This document shows positions 54,419-64,000 of a stretch of DNA of 64,000 nt, piece after piece. This stretch comes from Chloroflexota bacterium (lineage in GTDB: Bacteria > Chloroflexota > Anaerolineae > Caldilineales > Caldilineaceae), in the NCBI GenBank assembly GCA_016861025.1, contig BOKO01000003.1, forward strand, positions 262,001 to 326,000. Direction: 5' to 3'. The translations under genes and the position numbers were made by a program. The notes below the pieces were generated by a model. The model was not told the DNA's origin. It ran no database searches and saw nothing but the letters and a program-made list of their open reading frames with translations. Position 1 is the stretch's first letter. The number at the start of each line of letters is the position of its first letter.

Positions 54419-55912
54419 TTATGCTGGCGTTTGGTGGAAGATCGGCGCCAATGCAGGATAGAGCGCCCGATAGCGCATATAGGCTTCGTCGTAGAGCGCC
54501 TGCTGATCTGCGTTCGGCGCAGTCGAGCCGGTGACGTGGATCGTGCGTCGACAGGCCGCGTCGACATCAGGCCAGGCGCCGCCCCCCACGCCGGCCAGCA
54601 ACGCTGCGCCATAAGCCGCGCCTTCGGTCGTGTTGACCGTCACCAACTCGGCATTGAACACGTCGGCCAGAATCTGACGCCACAGCGGACTCTTGGCGCC
54701 GCCGCCAGAGACGCGCACCTGTTCGACCTGCACATTGCCGGCAGTCTTGATCAGCTCAAAGCTATCGCGCAGACCAAACGCCACGCCCTCCAACACTGCG
54801 CGGCTGAGGTGGGGCAGTGTGTGGCGCACCGTCAGACCAACGAATGCGCCGCGCGCCAACGGGTCAGGGTAGGGTGTGCGTTCGCCGGTCAGATAGGGCA
54901 GATAGAGCAACCCATCGCTGCCCGCCGGCACGTCCGCCGCCGGCGCCAGCAGATCGTCGAAGCCGACGCCCGGTGCAAAAGTGTCGCGATGCCAGCGCAG
55001 GCTGCCCGCCGCCGAAAGCATCACCCCCATCAAATGCCAGCGGCCCGGCACGGAGTGGCAGAAAGCGTGCAGGCGTCCTTCCGGTTCGACGAAGGGTCCG
55101 TCGGTCGTAGCAAAGACGACGCCCGAGGTGCCCAGCGCCAGCGAAATAATGCCGCTGCGCACCGCTCCCACGCCGACAGCGCCAGCCGCCTGATCGCCGC
55201 CGCCCGCCATCACCGGCAGACCGATGGGCAGACCGGTGGCGTGCGCCGCTGCCTGTGAAAGGTAGCCGGTGATCGCCGGCCCTTCGTGCGTTGTCGGCAG
55301 CATTGCTTCGGGAATCTCCAGCGCCGCCAGCATTTCGGGCGACCAGGTGCGCGCCTTAAGGTCGAAGAGCAACATGCCGGCGCCGTCCGCCACGTCGCAG
55401 GCAAAGCCATCGGTCAGCTTGTAGCGCACGTAGTCTTTGGGCAGCAGAATGTGGCGCGCCCGCTGCCAGACCTCCGGCTCATTCTGCTGCACCCACAGAA
55501 TCTTGGGCGCAGTGAATCCGGTCAGCGCGTCGTTGCCAGTGATCTCCACCAGCCGCGCCTTACCCAGCCGGCGGCGGATTTCGTCGCACTGTGCGCCGGT
55601 GCGTTGATCGTTCCACAGGATCGCCGGGCGCAGCACCTTGCCCGCCTCGTCGAGCAACACCAACCCATGCATCTGTCCTGTCAACCCAATGCCGCCGATC
55701 AATTTGGGGTCGACGCCCGATTGCGCCAGTACGGAGCGAATGCTTTGCACCGCGCCGTTCCACCACAGGTCGGGGTCTTGCTCGCTCCACAGCGGGCGCG
55801 GCGTGGCGAAGTCATATTCAGCGGCGGCGACTGCAATCACGGCGCCTTGTTCGTCGATCAGCAGCGCCTTGGTGGCTGTTGTCGAAGAGTCGATGCCGAT
55901 ATAGTAGTGCAT
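54419..55912 (-). CDS. xylB: Xylulokinase (FGGY family)
   Basis: 497 residues from the ATG at 55912, chosen because AGGAGAACACC precedes it; the frame extends to 55936. FGGY kinase with the ATP-site start YIGIDSSTTATKALLID, GLTGQMHGLVLLD, ILWNDQRTGAQCDEI and the FGGY-2 signature GVAFGLRDSFELI plus RVSGGGAKSPLWRQI. These correspond to XylB, which phosphorylates D-xylulose in pentose catabolism. No xylose isomerase or sugar transporter is in the window, so the carbohydrate context is missing. Confidence 0.92.
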   Translation of the reverse strand: MHYYIGIDSSTTATKALLIDEQGAVIAVAAAEYDFATPRPLWSEQDPDLWWNGAVQSIRSVLAQSGVDPKLIGGIGLTGQMHGLVLLDEAGKVLRPAILWNDQRTGAQCDEIRRRLGKARLVEITGNDALTGFTAPKILWVQQNEPEVWQRARHILLPKDYVRYKLTDGFACDVADGAGMLLFDLKARTWSPEMLAALEIPEAMLPTTHEGPAITGYLSQAAAHATGLPIGLPVMAGGGDQAAGAVGVGAVRSGIISLALGTSGVVFATTDGPFVEPEGRLHAFCHSVPGRWHLMGVMLSAAGSLRWHRDTFAPGVGFDDLLAPAADVPAGSDGLLYLPYLTGERTPYPDPLARGAFVGLTVRHTLPHLSRAVLEGVAFGLRDSFELIKTAGNVQVEQVRVSGGGAKSPLWRQILADVFNAELVTVNTTEGAAYGAALLAGVGGGAWPDVDAACRRTIHVTGSTAPNADQQALYDEAYMRYRALYPALAPIFHQTPA

Positions 55913-56263
55913 GGTGTTCTCCTGAATTTCATACAAGTCCGCTGCGGGGCGAACAGAATATAGCCAGAGATGTCGTCAAGTCTTGTGTGGGCACAAAGAC
56001 CTTTACATCCGATACAGCGGGTGACTCAGACGACGCCATTCGCTCTCCTCCTCATGAGATGCGCGCTCCTCCAGCTTCTCGAACGGTGTCATTATATATG
56101 ATGAATACACGGTCGTCCATGCGCGGGGTAAATCGAGTGCTGTAGCTGCCGCCCCCCCATGCAATAGGTGGGATAAGGTTGTAAATTGGGTTCGGGGACA
56201 CTCATTCTCTCCGACGCAGCGACAATGGGAGGCGCAGACGCGTCTGCGCCTCCCGCGTTTTCC
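55913..56263. other. Gene-poor interval between xylulokinase and the beta-helix protein
   Basis: 351 bases without a supportable gene. It holds the leader and presumably the promoter of xylB on the minus strand (no well-spaced pair of hexamers was found; TATATT at about 55957 lacks a proper -35), and the hairpin at 56227-56254 behind the beta-helix gene. Nothing else was seen. Confidence 0.6.
56227..56254 (-). terminator. Perfect palindromic hairpin 3' of the beta-helix gene
   Basis: Self-complementary 28-base unit, arms GGGAGGCGCAGACG and CGTCTGCGCCTCCC, ten bases after the stop of the minus-strand gene at 56264. No U-run follows on the minus strand. It can serve as a 3'-end hairpin; its exact symmetry also suggests a dispersed palindromic repeat. 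Confidence 0.6.
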
Positions 56264-59200
56264 CTAACGTGTTACCAAGGGCAGATAGACTGCACCATAT
56301 GCCTCACCTATCGTGAAGGTCGTGATGTGCGCGGCCGCCAACGCATTGCCCGCCGCATCTTTCACAGCGGTCGTCACCGTCACGCGATACTCGCCTGCGC
56401 CCAGCGCCGCACGCGGATAGAGTACGATCTGGTTGACGCCGCCATCAAACGTCACGCTGGCTGCAACCGCTGCGCCTCCGCGTGTCAACGTCACTGTTCC
56501 CGCGTGGATAGTTGCCGTGTCCAGTGGCTCCGAGACGCCGATCAGGATCACGGGGTTGTAGACAGGCCCCAGGGTGTCGGTGAAGACAGGCGCGGCAGAC
56601 GGCGCCATCCCGCTTGCGCCATCGACTGGGTTCGTCCACAACACTTGCGGCGGCGTCGTATCCCCTTGCGGCGTCACCTCGATGGTCACCTGGGCGGGTC
56701 GGCTGGTGGAGGCGCCGTTGCTGACCTGGAAAGTGAAGGCATCTGGCCCCGTGAAGTTTTCTGCAGGCGTGTAGGTCAGGTTGGGAGGCGTGCCTGTCAA
56801 TGCGCCGCCGCGCGGTGGATCGACAAGCGTATAGGTCAACGGCAAACCGCTGACTTCGCGACCGCTCAGCGTGATGGCAAGTGGCGTCCTGTAGGCGGTG
56901 GTCAGCTTCTGCGGCGTGGCGACCGCCGGCTGAACCATGTTCACCACGGCGTTGGTGGGCGTCTCTTCGGGCACGGACGGGAAATAGACGGTTGCTCGAT
57001 TGACAACCACGGCGCCGCCGGGCAGCCCTGACCTGAGTCTTGCCGTGAAGCCAACGGCGCCGGTCGAACCCTCCTGTCCCTTGGGCGCCAGCGTTCCCAA
57101 CGACCAGATGATTGTGCGCGTACTGGGATAGTACTGGGCTGGGCCTTGCAGAACGAGGGTGCTCTCGTCCAACGAAGGATCCAGGTCATCGACGATGTAG
57201 ACGCCATAAGCTTCGCCGCTGCCTTCGTTTTCATAGGTGACGGTGTAGCTCATGATCTGTCCGGGCAACACATCGCCGACAGGGCCGTACTTGGCGTTCG
57301 GATCGTGGGCGGGCCGCATCTCTGGGCCTGGGAAACTGCCGCAGCCTCCGCCCGCAGCAGCAATCGCCTGACAAACGCTGGGTTGTGCAGAGGCTGCAGT
57401 TGATTTGAGGAGGGCATCTTCGCAGTACTTGCACGGCGAGCCGTCGTCAGCTTTGTAGCCTGGCACACATACTTCGCCTGGACCGCTGCAGTAATGCACT
57501 TCAGGCAGCCCGCCCCACATGCCCTGGCTTTCATTGCACTTCCACCTGATCCATACCGGGGTGGTGCGACCCCAGAAGCTCACCGAAGTGCCGGCGCACA
57601 GGTCGAGGCCGCTGGTGCAGACATATTTGCTGCGGTCGTTGGGGTTGCGACATTCGCTGTCACATTTGTACAGGTCACGCAGCTCGGCAACCACGGGGAT
57701 ATTTTTGTCCAACTGCCCCAAGATTTCCCACATGCACTTGCCGCATCCCTCGAAGTCACCGCGTCCGCAGGCGTAGCAATCTGGAATCGCCAACGCCCAC
57801 GATATTTTCTTGCTGACCAGCGCAGGAACGATCAACGCCAGTTTGGTCAACCGACAGTTGCGCACACACTGTTCTTTCGTGATCGTGGCGGCGCCCGATG
57901 CTACCTGTGCTTGCGATTCCGCCCAACTGCCCCAGTACTCGATGTCGGCGGTTTGCAGGCTCATCGTCATACCGCCAGTGGTCTCGCGCAAGGCATACAA
58001 ATTGGGGGTATAGATGGCCAGGGTCGCCCAGTCGCCGTTGCGACGCAGCAGCGCCGTAGCGCCTTGCTCTGGTTTCGTCAAGCCCACCTGCAGCACGCTG
58101 CTGCCATCATCCAGCGCCAGCGTCTCGCCGTGCCCGTATCGATAGCCAGCGGCAAGGGCAATATTGTAAAGCGCGGTCAAATCGGCGGAGGCAGCGATCT
58201 GTGTCTGCACCTCACCTTGCGACAGGGCGGTGCGCACAGGCAGTGCCGGTTGTGCATAAGCCAGGTACGCCGGAATGTCCAGCGTGGTTTGACCCTCGTT
58301 TGCACCGGCTAACTGCGCCAGCGCGCTTTGTTTCCAGCCGAGCGGCAAACCCCAGGCAAAGCGCACACGCGCGGTCACGACGCCCTCGGCGCCGGGCGCC
58401 AGCGCGCCCAGTTTCCAGAAGGTCTGCTGCTTCTGTGGCCAGTAAATGCCGCCTCCCGTGCTCTCGACATATTCACTGTCGGTGGGCAGATTGAGCACCA
58501 GCACCGCACTCTCAATGGTTTTTGCAGTCTGGTTGGCATAGCTGACCACGAAGTCGGCGATCTCGCCGGGGCTGGCACGCGTCGGGCCAGCGACTTGCAC
58601 CCACAGCCGGCTGGCGATGGCGCCTGCCTCGTCCTGTGCATAGGGCTGGAACAGCACCCGATCGCTGACTGCATTGCCTGCGCCGGTAGGGTTGAGGGTG
58701 GGATGTTGGGGGCCGTTGGCTGCGCCCCAGTAGCTGAAGCGCGCATCCACAAACACCTGTGTTGAGGTGTTGCGCACGCCGAAGCCATTGTTGTAGATAC
58801 GATTGTACATCAGGATGGGGGTGGCGTTGTTGGTCACGCGAATGCCCTCAGCGCCGTTGCCATAGATGCTACAATCGCGCACCTCTACATTATTTGCCGA
58901 CTGAATCAGAAGTCCGGGATCCCCGTTCATTCCGGCAGAATTGATCACGCAGTGGCTGAGACGGGCAGAACCCGTGTCGATGGCGATCATGCGGTACAGA
59001 TTGGGGCGTGGCGTGGTGTAAGCCGCCGTGAAGGTGATGGGTTGCGTGGCCGTGCCTTCCGCCAGCAGCGTGCCGCCCTGGACGCGCAGCCACACGTTGT
59101 CAAGATCAAATGCAAAAGTCGTGCCAGGACGCAGGGTTAGCGTGGTGTTGGTTGGCACGAAGAGATCGTAGTCGAGGATGAATGGTTTTCCATTGACTCC

Positions 59201-60463
59201 GGCGCCATCCAGGACAACGTTGCGATTGAGTGTGCCGTTGGGCAGGTGGACAGCGTCTACGGTGTTGCCGTTCAACGTCACGTTGCGGTAGGTGGGGTTC
59301 ATGTTGACTGTGCTTTGCTGGATGGCGAAACCGTTATTGCCCATCACGATGACGTTTTCCAGGATGGGGGTGATTCCTTCGCCCTCTAGCCAGATGCCAG
59401 CGCCGCCGCTGTTGCGCACGGTGCTGTTCCTCACCTGTACATCGGACGTCTGGATGCGCAAGCCACCCTCGCTGTTGAGTCCGGTGCGCTCAATGATACA
59501 GTAGTCCAGGCGTGCACGGCTGCCTGGCTCGATCGATAGATAACGCCAACGGCTTGCGCTGCTGCCCATCCGCACCGTGAACGTGATCGGTTTGTCCGCT
59601 GTGCCTTGCGCCAGCAATGCGCCGCCCTGCACCCGAATCCATGCATTGTCATCGTCGACGGTCAGGGTTGCACCGGGCGCCACAGTCAGGGTCGTGTTCG
59701 CCGGCACATACAGGTCATAGTCCAGGAGCAGGGGGCCGCCTGTGATGCCGGTGCTGTCCAGGGTTACGTCACGATTGAGCACACCGGTGGGCAGAACGAC
59801 CGCATTGCGACCGTTGTCGGTCAATGTCACGTTGCGGTAGGTTGGGTTCATGTTGATCGTGGTCTGAAACACGGCGGTGCGAGCGTTGCCTGTCACTGTC
59901 ACGTTTTCCAGCAGCATGGTCGAACCCTCGCCGCTCAGCTCAATGCCATGGCCGGCATTGTTGCGAACAGTGCAGTTCTGCACCTGGACGCCGCTGACAA
60001 ACAGGCGCAGAGCAGCTTCATCGGGGACATGACCAGCCTTTTCAATCACGCAGTGGGTGATTTGGGCGCTACCGCTCTCCACGGACAGATAGCGCCAGCG
60101 ATTGGCGGCGGCAGTGAACACAACAGGGTTGCTGGCTGTGCCGAGGACATTCAACTGGCCGCCCTGCACGCGAATCCACATGTTGTCATTCACCCTGACT
60201 TGCACACCCGGATCAATGGTGAGCACCCCACCGCCAACGATGTAGAGATCGTTGAAGACAACGTAGGGGCTTCCAGCGATAGTCCAGTGCACAGGTGTAT
60301 TGATTGTGCCGCTTACCGGGGTGTCGGCGTGCGCAGTGCCAGGTTGGGCAAGCCAGAGGGCAAAGATCACTGCTAGACCGAGGAGCGCCAGCGCCCAGCG
60401 CCGTTTACAGTAAGTACAACGCTGCCAAACAATCTCGAATGATGAAACCAATTTTGCGGACAT
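56264..60463 (-). CDS. Giant secreted right-handed parallel beta-helix protein
   Basis: 1399 residues; GGGAGG 5 bases before the ATG. Signal peptide WALALLGLAVIFALWLA ending THAD. Residues about 50-620 form a pectate-lyase-like parallel beta-helix made of three large repeats of roughly 175-183 residues, each starting with a DLY/YDLYVP...TLT...PG...WIRVQGG motif and containing NPTYRNVTL. A Cys-rich block of about 180 residues follows (CYACGRGDFEGCGKCMWEIL, C-x-x-C-E-D). Then come DUF11-like (TYENEGSGEAYGVYIVDD), an Ig/cadherin-like and an SbsA-type Ig domain (DTATIHAGTVTLTRGG). The protein ends YGAVYLPLVTR. Probably a surface adhesin or S-layer-associated protein; no catalytic residues were identified. 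Confidence 0.87.
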   Translation of the reverse strand: MSAKLVSSFEIVWQRCTYCKRRWALALLGLAVIFALWLAQPGTAHADTPVSGTINTPVHWTIAGSPYVVFNDLYIVGGGVLTIDPGVQVRVNDNMWIRVQGGQLNVLGTASNPVVFTAAANRWRYLSVESGSAQITHCVIEKAGHVPDEAALRLFVSGVQVQNCTVRNNAGHGIELSGEGSTMLLENVTVTGNARTAVFQTTINMNPTYRNVTLTDNGRNAVVLPTGVLNRDVTLDSTGITGGPLLLDYDLYVPANTTLTVAPGATLTVDDDNAWIRVQGGALLAQGTADKPITFTVRMGSSASRWRYLSIEPGSRARLDYCIIERTGLNSEGGLRIQTSDVQVRNSTVRNSGGAGIWLEGEGITPILENVIVMGNNGFAIQQSTVNMNPTYRNVTLNGNTVDAVHLPNGTLNRNVVLDGAGVNGKPFILDYDLFVPTNTTLTLRPGTTFAFDLDNVWLRVQGGTLLAEGTATQPITFTAAYTTPRPNLYRMIAIDTGSARLSHCVINSAGMNGDPGLLIQSANNVEVRDCSIYGNGAEGIRVTNNATPILMYNRIYNNGFGVRNTSTQVFVDARFSYWGAANGPQHPTLNPTGAGNAVSDRVLFQPYAQDEAGAIASRLWVQVAGPTRASPGEIADFVVSYANQTAKTIESAVLVLNLPTDSEYVESTGGGIYWPQKQQTFWKLGALAPGAEGVVTARVRFAWGLPLGWKQSALAQLAGANEGQTTLDIPAYLAYAQPALPVRTALSQGEVQTQIAASADLTALYNIALAAGYRYGHGETLALDDGSSVLQVGLTKPEQGATALLRRNGDWATLAIYTPNLYALRETTGGMTMSLQTADIEYWGSWAESQAQVASGAATITKEQCVRNCRLTKLALIVPALVSKKISWALAIPDCYACGRGDFEGCGKCMWEILGQLDKNIPVVAELRDLYKCDSECRNPNDRSKYVCTSGLDLCAGTSVSFWGRTTPVWIRWKCNESQGMWGGLPEVHYCSGPGEVCVPGYKADDGSPCKYCEDALLKSTAASAQPSVCQAIAAAGGGCGSFPGPEMRPAHDPNAKYGPVGDVLPGQIMSYTVTYENEGSGEAYGVYIVDDLDPSLDESTLVLQGPAQYYPSTRTIIWSLGTLAPKGQEGSTGAVGFTARLRSGLPGGAVVVNRATVYFPSVPEETPTNAVVNMVQPAVATPQKLTTAYRTPLAITLSGREVSGLPLTYTLVDPPRGGALTGTPPNLTYTPAENFTGPDAFTFQVSNGASTSRPAQVTIEVTPQGDTTPPQVLWTNPVDGASGMAPSAAPVFTDTLGPVYNPVILIGVSEPLDTATIHAGTVTLTRGGAAVAASVTFDGGVNQIVLYPRAALGAGEYRVTVTTAVKDAAGNALAAAHITTFTIGEAYGAVYLPLVTR

Positions 60464-60931
60464 CAGGACCTCCCGTAGATAAATGTAGATAAATGATGAA
60501 CCAATTCGACTGGCTCGAAGCCAGCTAAGAGTTGAGAAGGCTGCCGCTGAGTGAAAGCAATCCAGGCGACAGCCCGCAATTCCAGCGCATGGTGTTTTTA
60601 ATGCCAGTTGTGAAGAGGGTGGATCGGTTTGTTGTGCGCCAGCTCAGCACCGGCACGGTTCGTGCGCATAGATGGTCACCGCACCAGGGGCAACCGTCAC
60701 ACGCACAATCGCTATGGAGGCCATCTGTCGCCAGCCAGCAGAAAATGCTATTGCTTGACGACGTGTTGAAATGCGGCTGGTCAGAGGGTCATTCGAAGTG
60801 GGTGCTATGCAGTGCGAGCGATCCGATGCAATGCTCACTCACTCCTTTCTACGACAAGGAAACCAGTGATATGCAGAGCATGGCGATCGATAGTCGATGC
60901 AGCGACAAACTAACTTCACGATCGTGACATC

Positions 60932-60973
60932 GTTTTTCTATCGATCAGATAGGTTTTTCTATCGATCAGATAG
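60932..60973. repeat. Perfect 21-base tandem repeat containing palindromes (possible operator pair)
   Basis: Two exact, adjacent copies of GTTTTTCTATC-GATCA-GATAG. Each holds an inverted repeat CTATC-GATCA-GATAG. The 21-base period equals two helical turns, so both palindromes face the same side of the DNA, as expected for cooperative binding of a dimeric regulator. It lies about 470 bases upstream of the beta-helix gene start and about 200 bases after the radical SAM gene end. Confidence 0.65.
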
Positions 60974-61044
60974 CACACAAAAGTTCTCGTTGGGTTGCTT
61001 GACGCTAATGTCAGGAAGGTGTTCTTCACGTTCGGGGCAAGCAA

Positions 61045-61109
61045 CGTGCGTCGCACTGGTCAACGCGTTTTTGTCGGCGCAGCGCCTGCCGTAACCAATG
61101 CGACGCACG
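61045..61109. repeat. Inverted repeat, 16 bases per arm
   Basis: Arms CGTGCGTCGCACTGGT (61045-61060) and ACCAATGCGACGCACG (61094-61109), one mismatch, enclosing 33 bases that themselves contain GGCGCAGCGCC. It starts 61 bases beyond the radical SAM stop on the minus strand. It may be a terminator-like hairpin or the terminus of a short mobile or repeat element. Confidence 0.5.
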
Positions 61110-61169
61110 CATCCACAAGTTGAAGTGCACCCATGTCAGACTAGAGGGCACGCTGTCTGGAGTGGATGC

Positions 61170-63329
<2,160 letters not shown>

Positions 63330-63369
63330 AGCACGATTTCCTTTTCTTCGCATCGACCGGGCGTTGACC

Positions 63370-63400
63370 GCCGCGGGTGGGATTCGAACCCACAACAAAA
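63370..63400 (-). pseudogene. tRNA 3'-end fragment (T-arm remnant)
   Basis: On the minus strand GTGGG-TTCGAAT-CCCAC (63377-63393) is a perfect tRNA T-arm, followed by a plausible 3' acceptor strand CCGCGG. The 48 bases that should precede it contain no D-arm, anticodon arm or matching 5' acceptor, so the tRNA is incomplete. Such fragments mark att sites or past integration at tRNA genes. It lies just upstream of the radical SAM GTG start. Confidence 0.65.
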
Positions 63401-63575
63401 TCTAGATAGGATTGTACCACACCACATTTTGAGGAATCGTGCTATATTAAGTGTAGACAGCAATGCAGCGCCTTCGACTTCTTGTCTGCCAACACCTGGC
63501 TCGTCCTTGTGCACCATGCAAAACATCAGAACATCGGTCGTGGCGCTGACCCGAAAAACGACATAGGATATTCGT

Positions 63576-64000
63576 GTGACATCGCTAACTGATCCGTCGT
63601 CATTGGATGTGCAAATTGAGGACTCAAAGCTGAAAGCTGCGTTGCTGCGTGCGCCGTTACAGCTCTACCGACAGATCATCGAGACCGCCGAAGAAGGCGT
63701 CTGGCTGGCTGACAATCGCTGGATGACCGTTTGGGTGAACGAACGACTGGCGGAGATGTTCGGGTATACACAGGAGCAGATGATCGGTCGTCCAATCACC
63801 GATTTCATGGATGACGCAGGGCGGCGCGCCGTCATCGAGTTGCAGCGCCGGCGCGAAGCGGGCGTGCGCGAAAACCATGAATTTCGCTTTGTGCGTTGCG
63901 ATGGCAGCGACCTGTGGACCTTTCTTGCCACCAACCCACTCACCGACGAAAACGGCGTATTCATCGGTGCACTGGCGATGTTGACCGACATCTCTGCGCG
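63576..64000 (+). CDS. PAS-domain protein, start of a sensor (3' end cut by window)
   Basis: Frame open to the window edge, from a GTG at 63576 (AGGA 8 bases upstream; an in-frame TAG at 63564 excludes earlier starts). About 35 leader residues, then a PAS domain: YRQIIETAEEGVWLADNRWM, VWVNERLAEMFGYTQEQMIG, HEFRFVRCDGSDLWTFLATN and GVFIGALAMLTDIS. PAS domains sense light, oxygen or redox state; no ligand can be named. The output domain (histidine kinase, GGDEF or other) lies beyond the window. Confidence 0.88.
   Translation, partial: MTSLTDPSSLDVQIEDSKLKAALLRAPLQLYRQIIETAEEGVWLADNRWMTVWVNERLAEMFGYTQEQMIGRPITDFMDDAGRRAVIELQRRREAGVRENHEFRFVRCDGSDLWTFLATNPLTDENGVFIGALAMLTDISA

Larger units (their letters stand above)
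60464..61169. other. 700-base region without a supported gene; structured and repeat sequences
   Basis: This region precedes the giant beta-helix gene (start 60463). It holds the tandem 21-base repeat (60932-60973), the inverted repeat at 61045-61109 and short open frames such as 60644-60838 minus (64 codons, GTG start, AAAGGAG just upstream), whose sequence I do not recognise and which may be noise. A regulatory leader or unrecognised ncRNA for the beta-helix protein is possible, but I could not match any known RNA family. Confidence 0.5.

Noticed and set aside
60532..60927. 131-codon plus-strand frame in the gene-poor interval
   Set aside because: No domain, no ribosome site, mixed low-complexity composition; left as non-coding.
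63370..63450. Complete tRNA gene on the minus strand
   Set aside because: Only the T-arm and a 3' acceptor strand are present; there is no D-arm, anticodon arm or matching 5' acceptor within the required distance.

Overview
The window looks like one stretch of the chromosome of a filamentous-type Chloroflexota bacterium (Caldilineae/Anaerolineae-like). This is inferred from the GC-rich coding style, the many secreted proteins with Pro/Thr (TPTPTP) linkers and SH3 modules, the simple lipoprotein and signal-peptide exports without outer-membrane machinery, UDP-sulfoquinovose (sulfolipid) genes, and a GAAC-N4-GTTC type LexA operator. No taxonomic marker gene is present and no search was run, so the assignment is tentative.

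Layout. 0-2.7 kb: tail of a peptide-type ABC importer (two permeases) with an M24 peptidase. 2.9-6.5 kb: membrane/SH3 proteins and a nitrilase-family amidase. 6.6-15.9 kb, minus strand: LamG lipoprotein and xpt, a GT1 glycosyltransferase, a cytochrome c/beta-propeller lipoprotein, and a housekeeping run ribF-truB-nrnA-comF plus a Flp-like pilin. 16-28 kb: zinc-ribbon coiled-coil protein, secreted subtilase, secreted nuclease, a phosphoribosyltransferase, nth, a cyanophycinase-like pseudoenzyme, and an FtsK-like ATPase operon under a striking LexA-type promoter, then pgeF. 28-34 kb: a large HtrA-like protease with three copies of an unfamiliar module, and two coupled GT4 glycosyltransferases. 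34-40.5 kb: AbiEi remnant, Gfo/Idh/MocA oxidoreductase and a complete Fe3+-type ABC transporter whose permease carries an unusual insertion. 40.7-43.2 kb: small conserved protein, slyD coupled to a cold-shock gene with a structured leader, HAD hydrolase. 43.2-52.3 kb: DUF1361 protein, O-antigen ligase-like protein, second oxidoreductase, sixA-like phosphatase, and the sulfolipid pair sqdX/sqdB, the latter leading an apparent operon with a creatininase-family enzyme and an SDR. 52.4-56 kb: two DMT exporters and xylulokinase. 56.2-60.5 kb: a giant parallel beta-helix surface protein. 61.2-64 kb: a B12-binding-type radical SAM protein carrying an in-frame palindromic repeat, a tRNA 3'-fragment, and the start of a PAS-domain protein.

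Points most worth following: (1) the SOS-type promoter of the FtsK-like operon; (2) two families of heptad-repeat palindromes, one copy of which is translated in frame inside the radical SAM gene; (3) a recurrent 'YLPLV'-like motif at the C-terminus of two secreted proteins and just after the lipid anchor of a third; (4) the triplicated Cys-pair module of the HtrA-like protease; (5) a terminator-like hairpin inside the cold-shock leader. All coordinates of starts, motifs and stems were read by eye.
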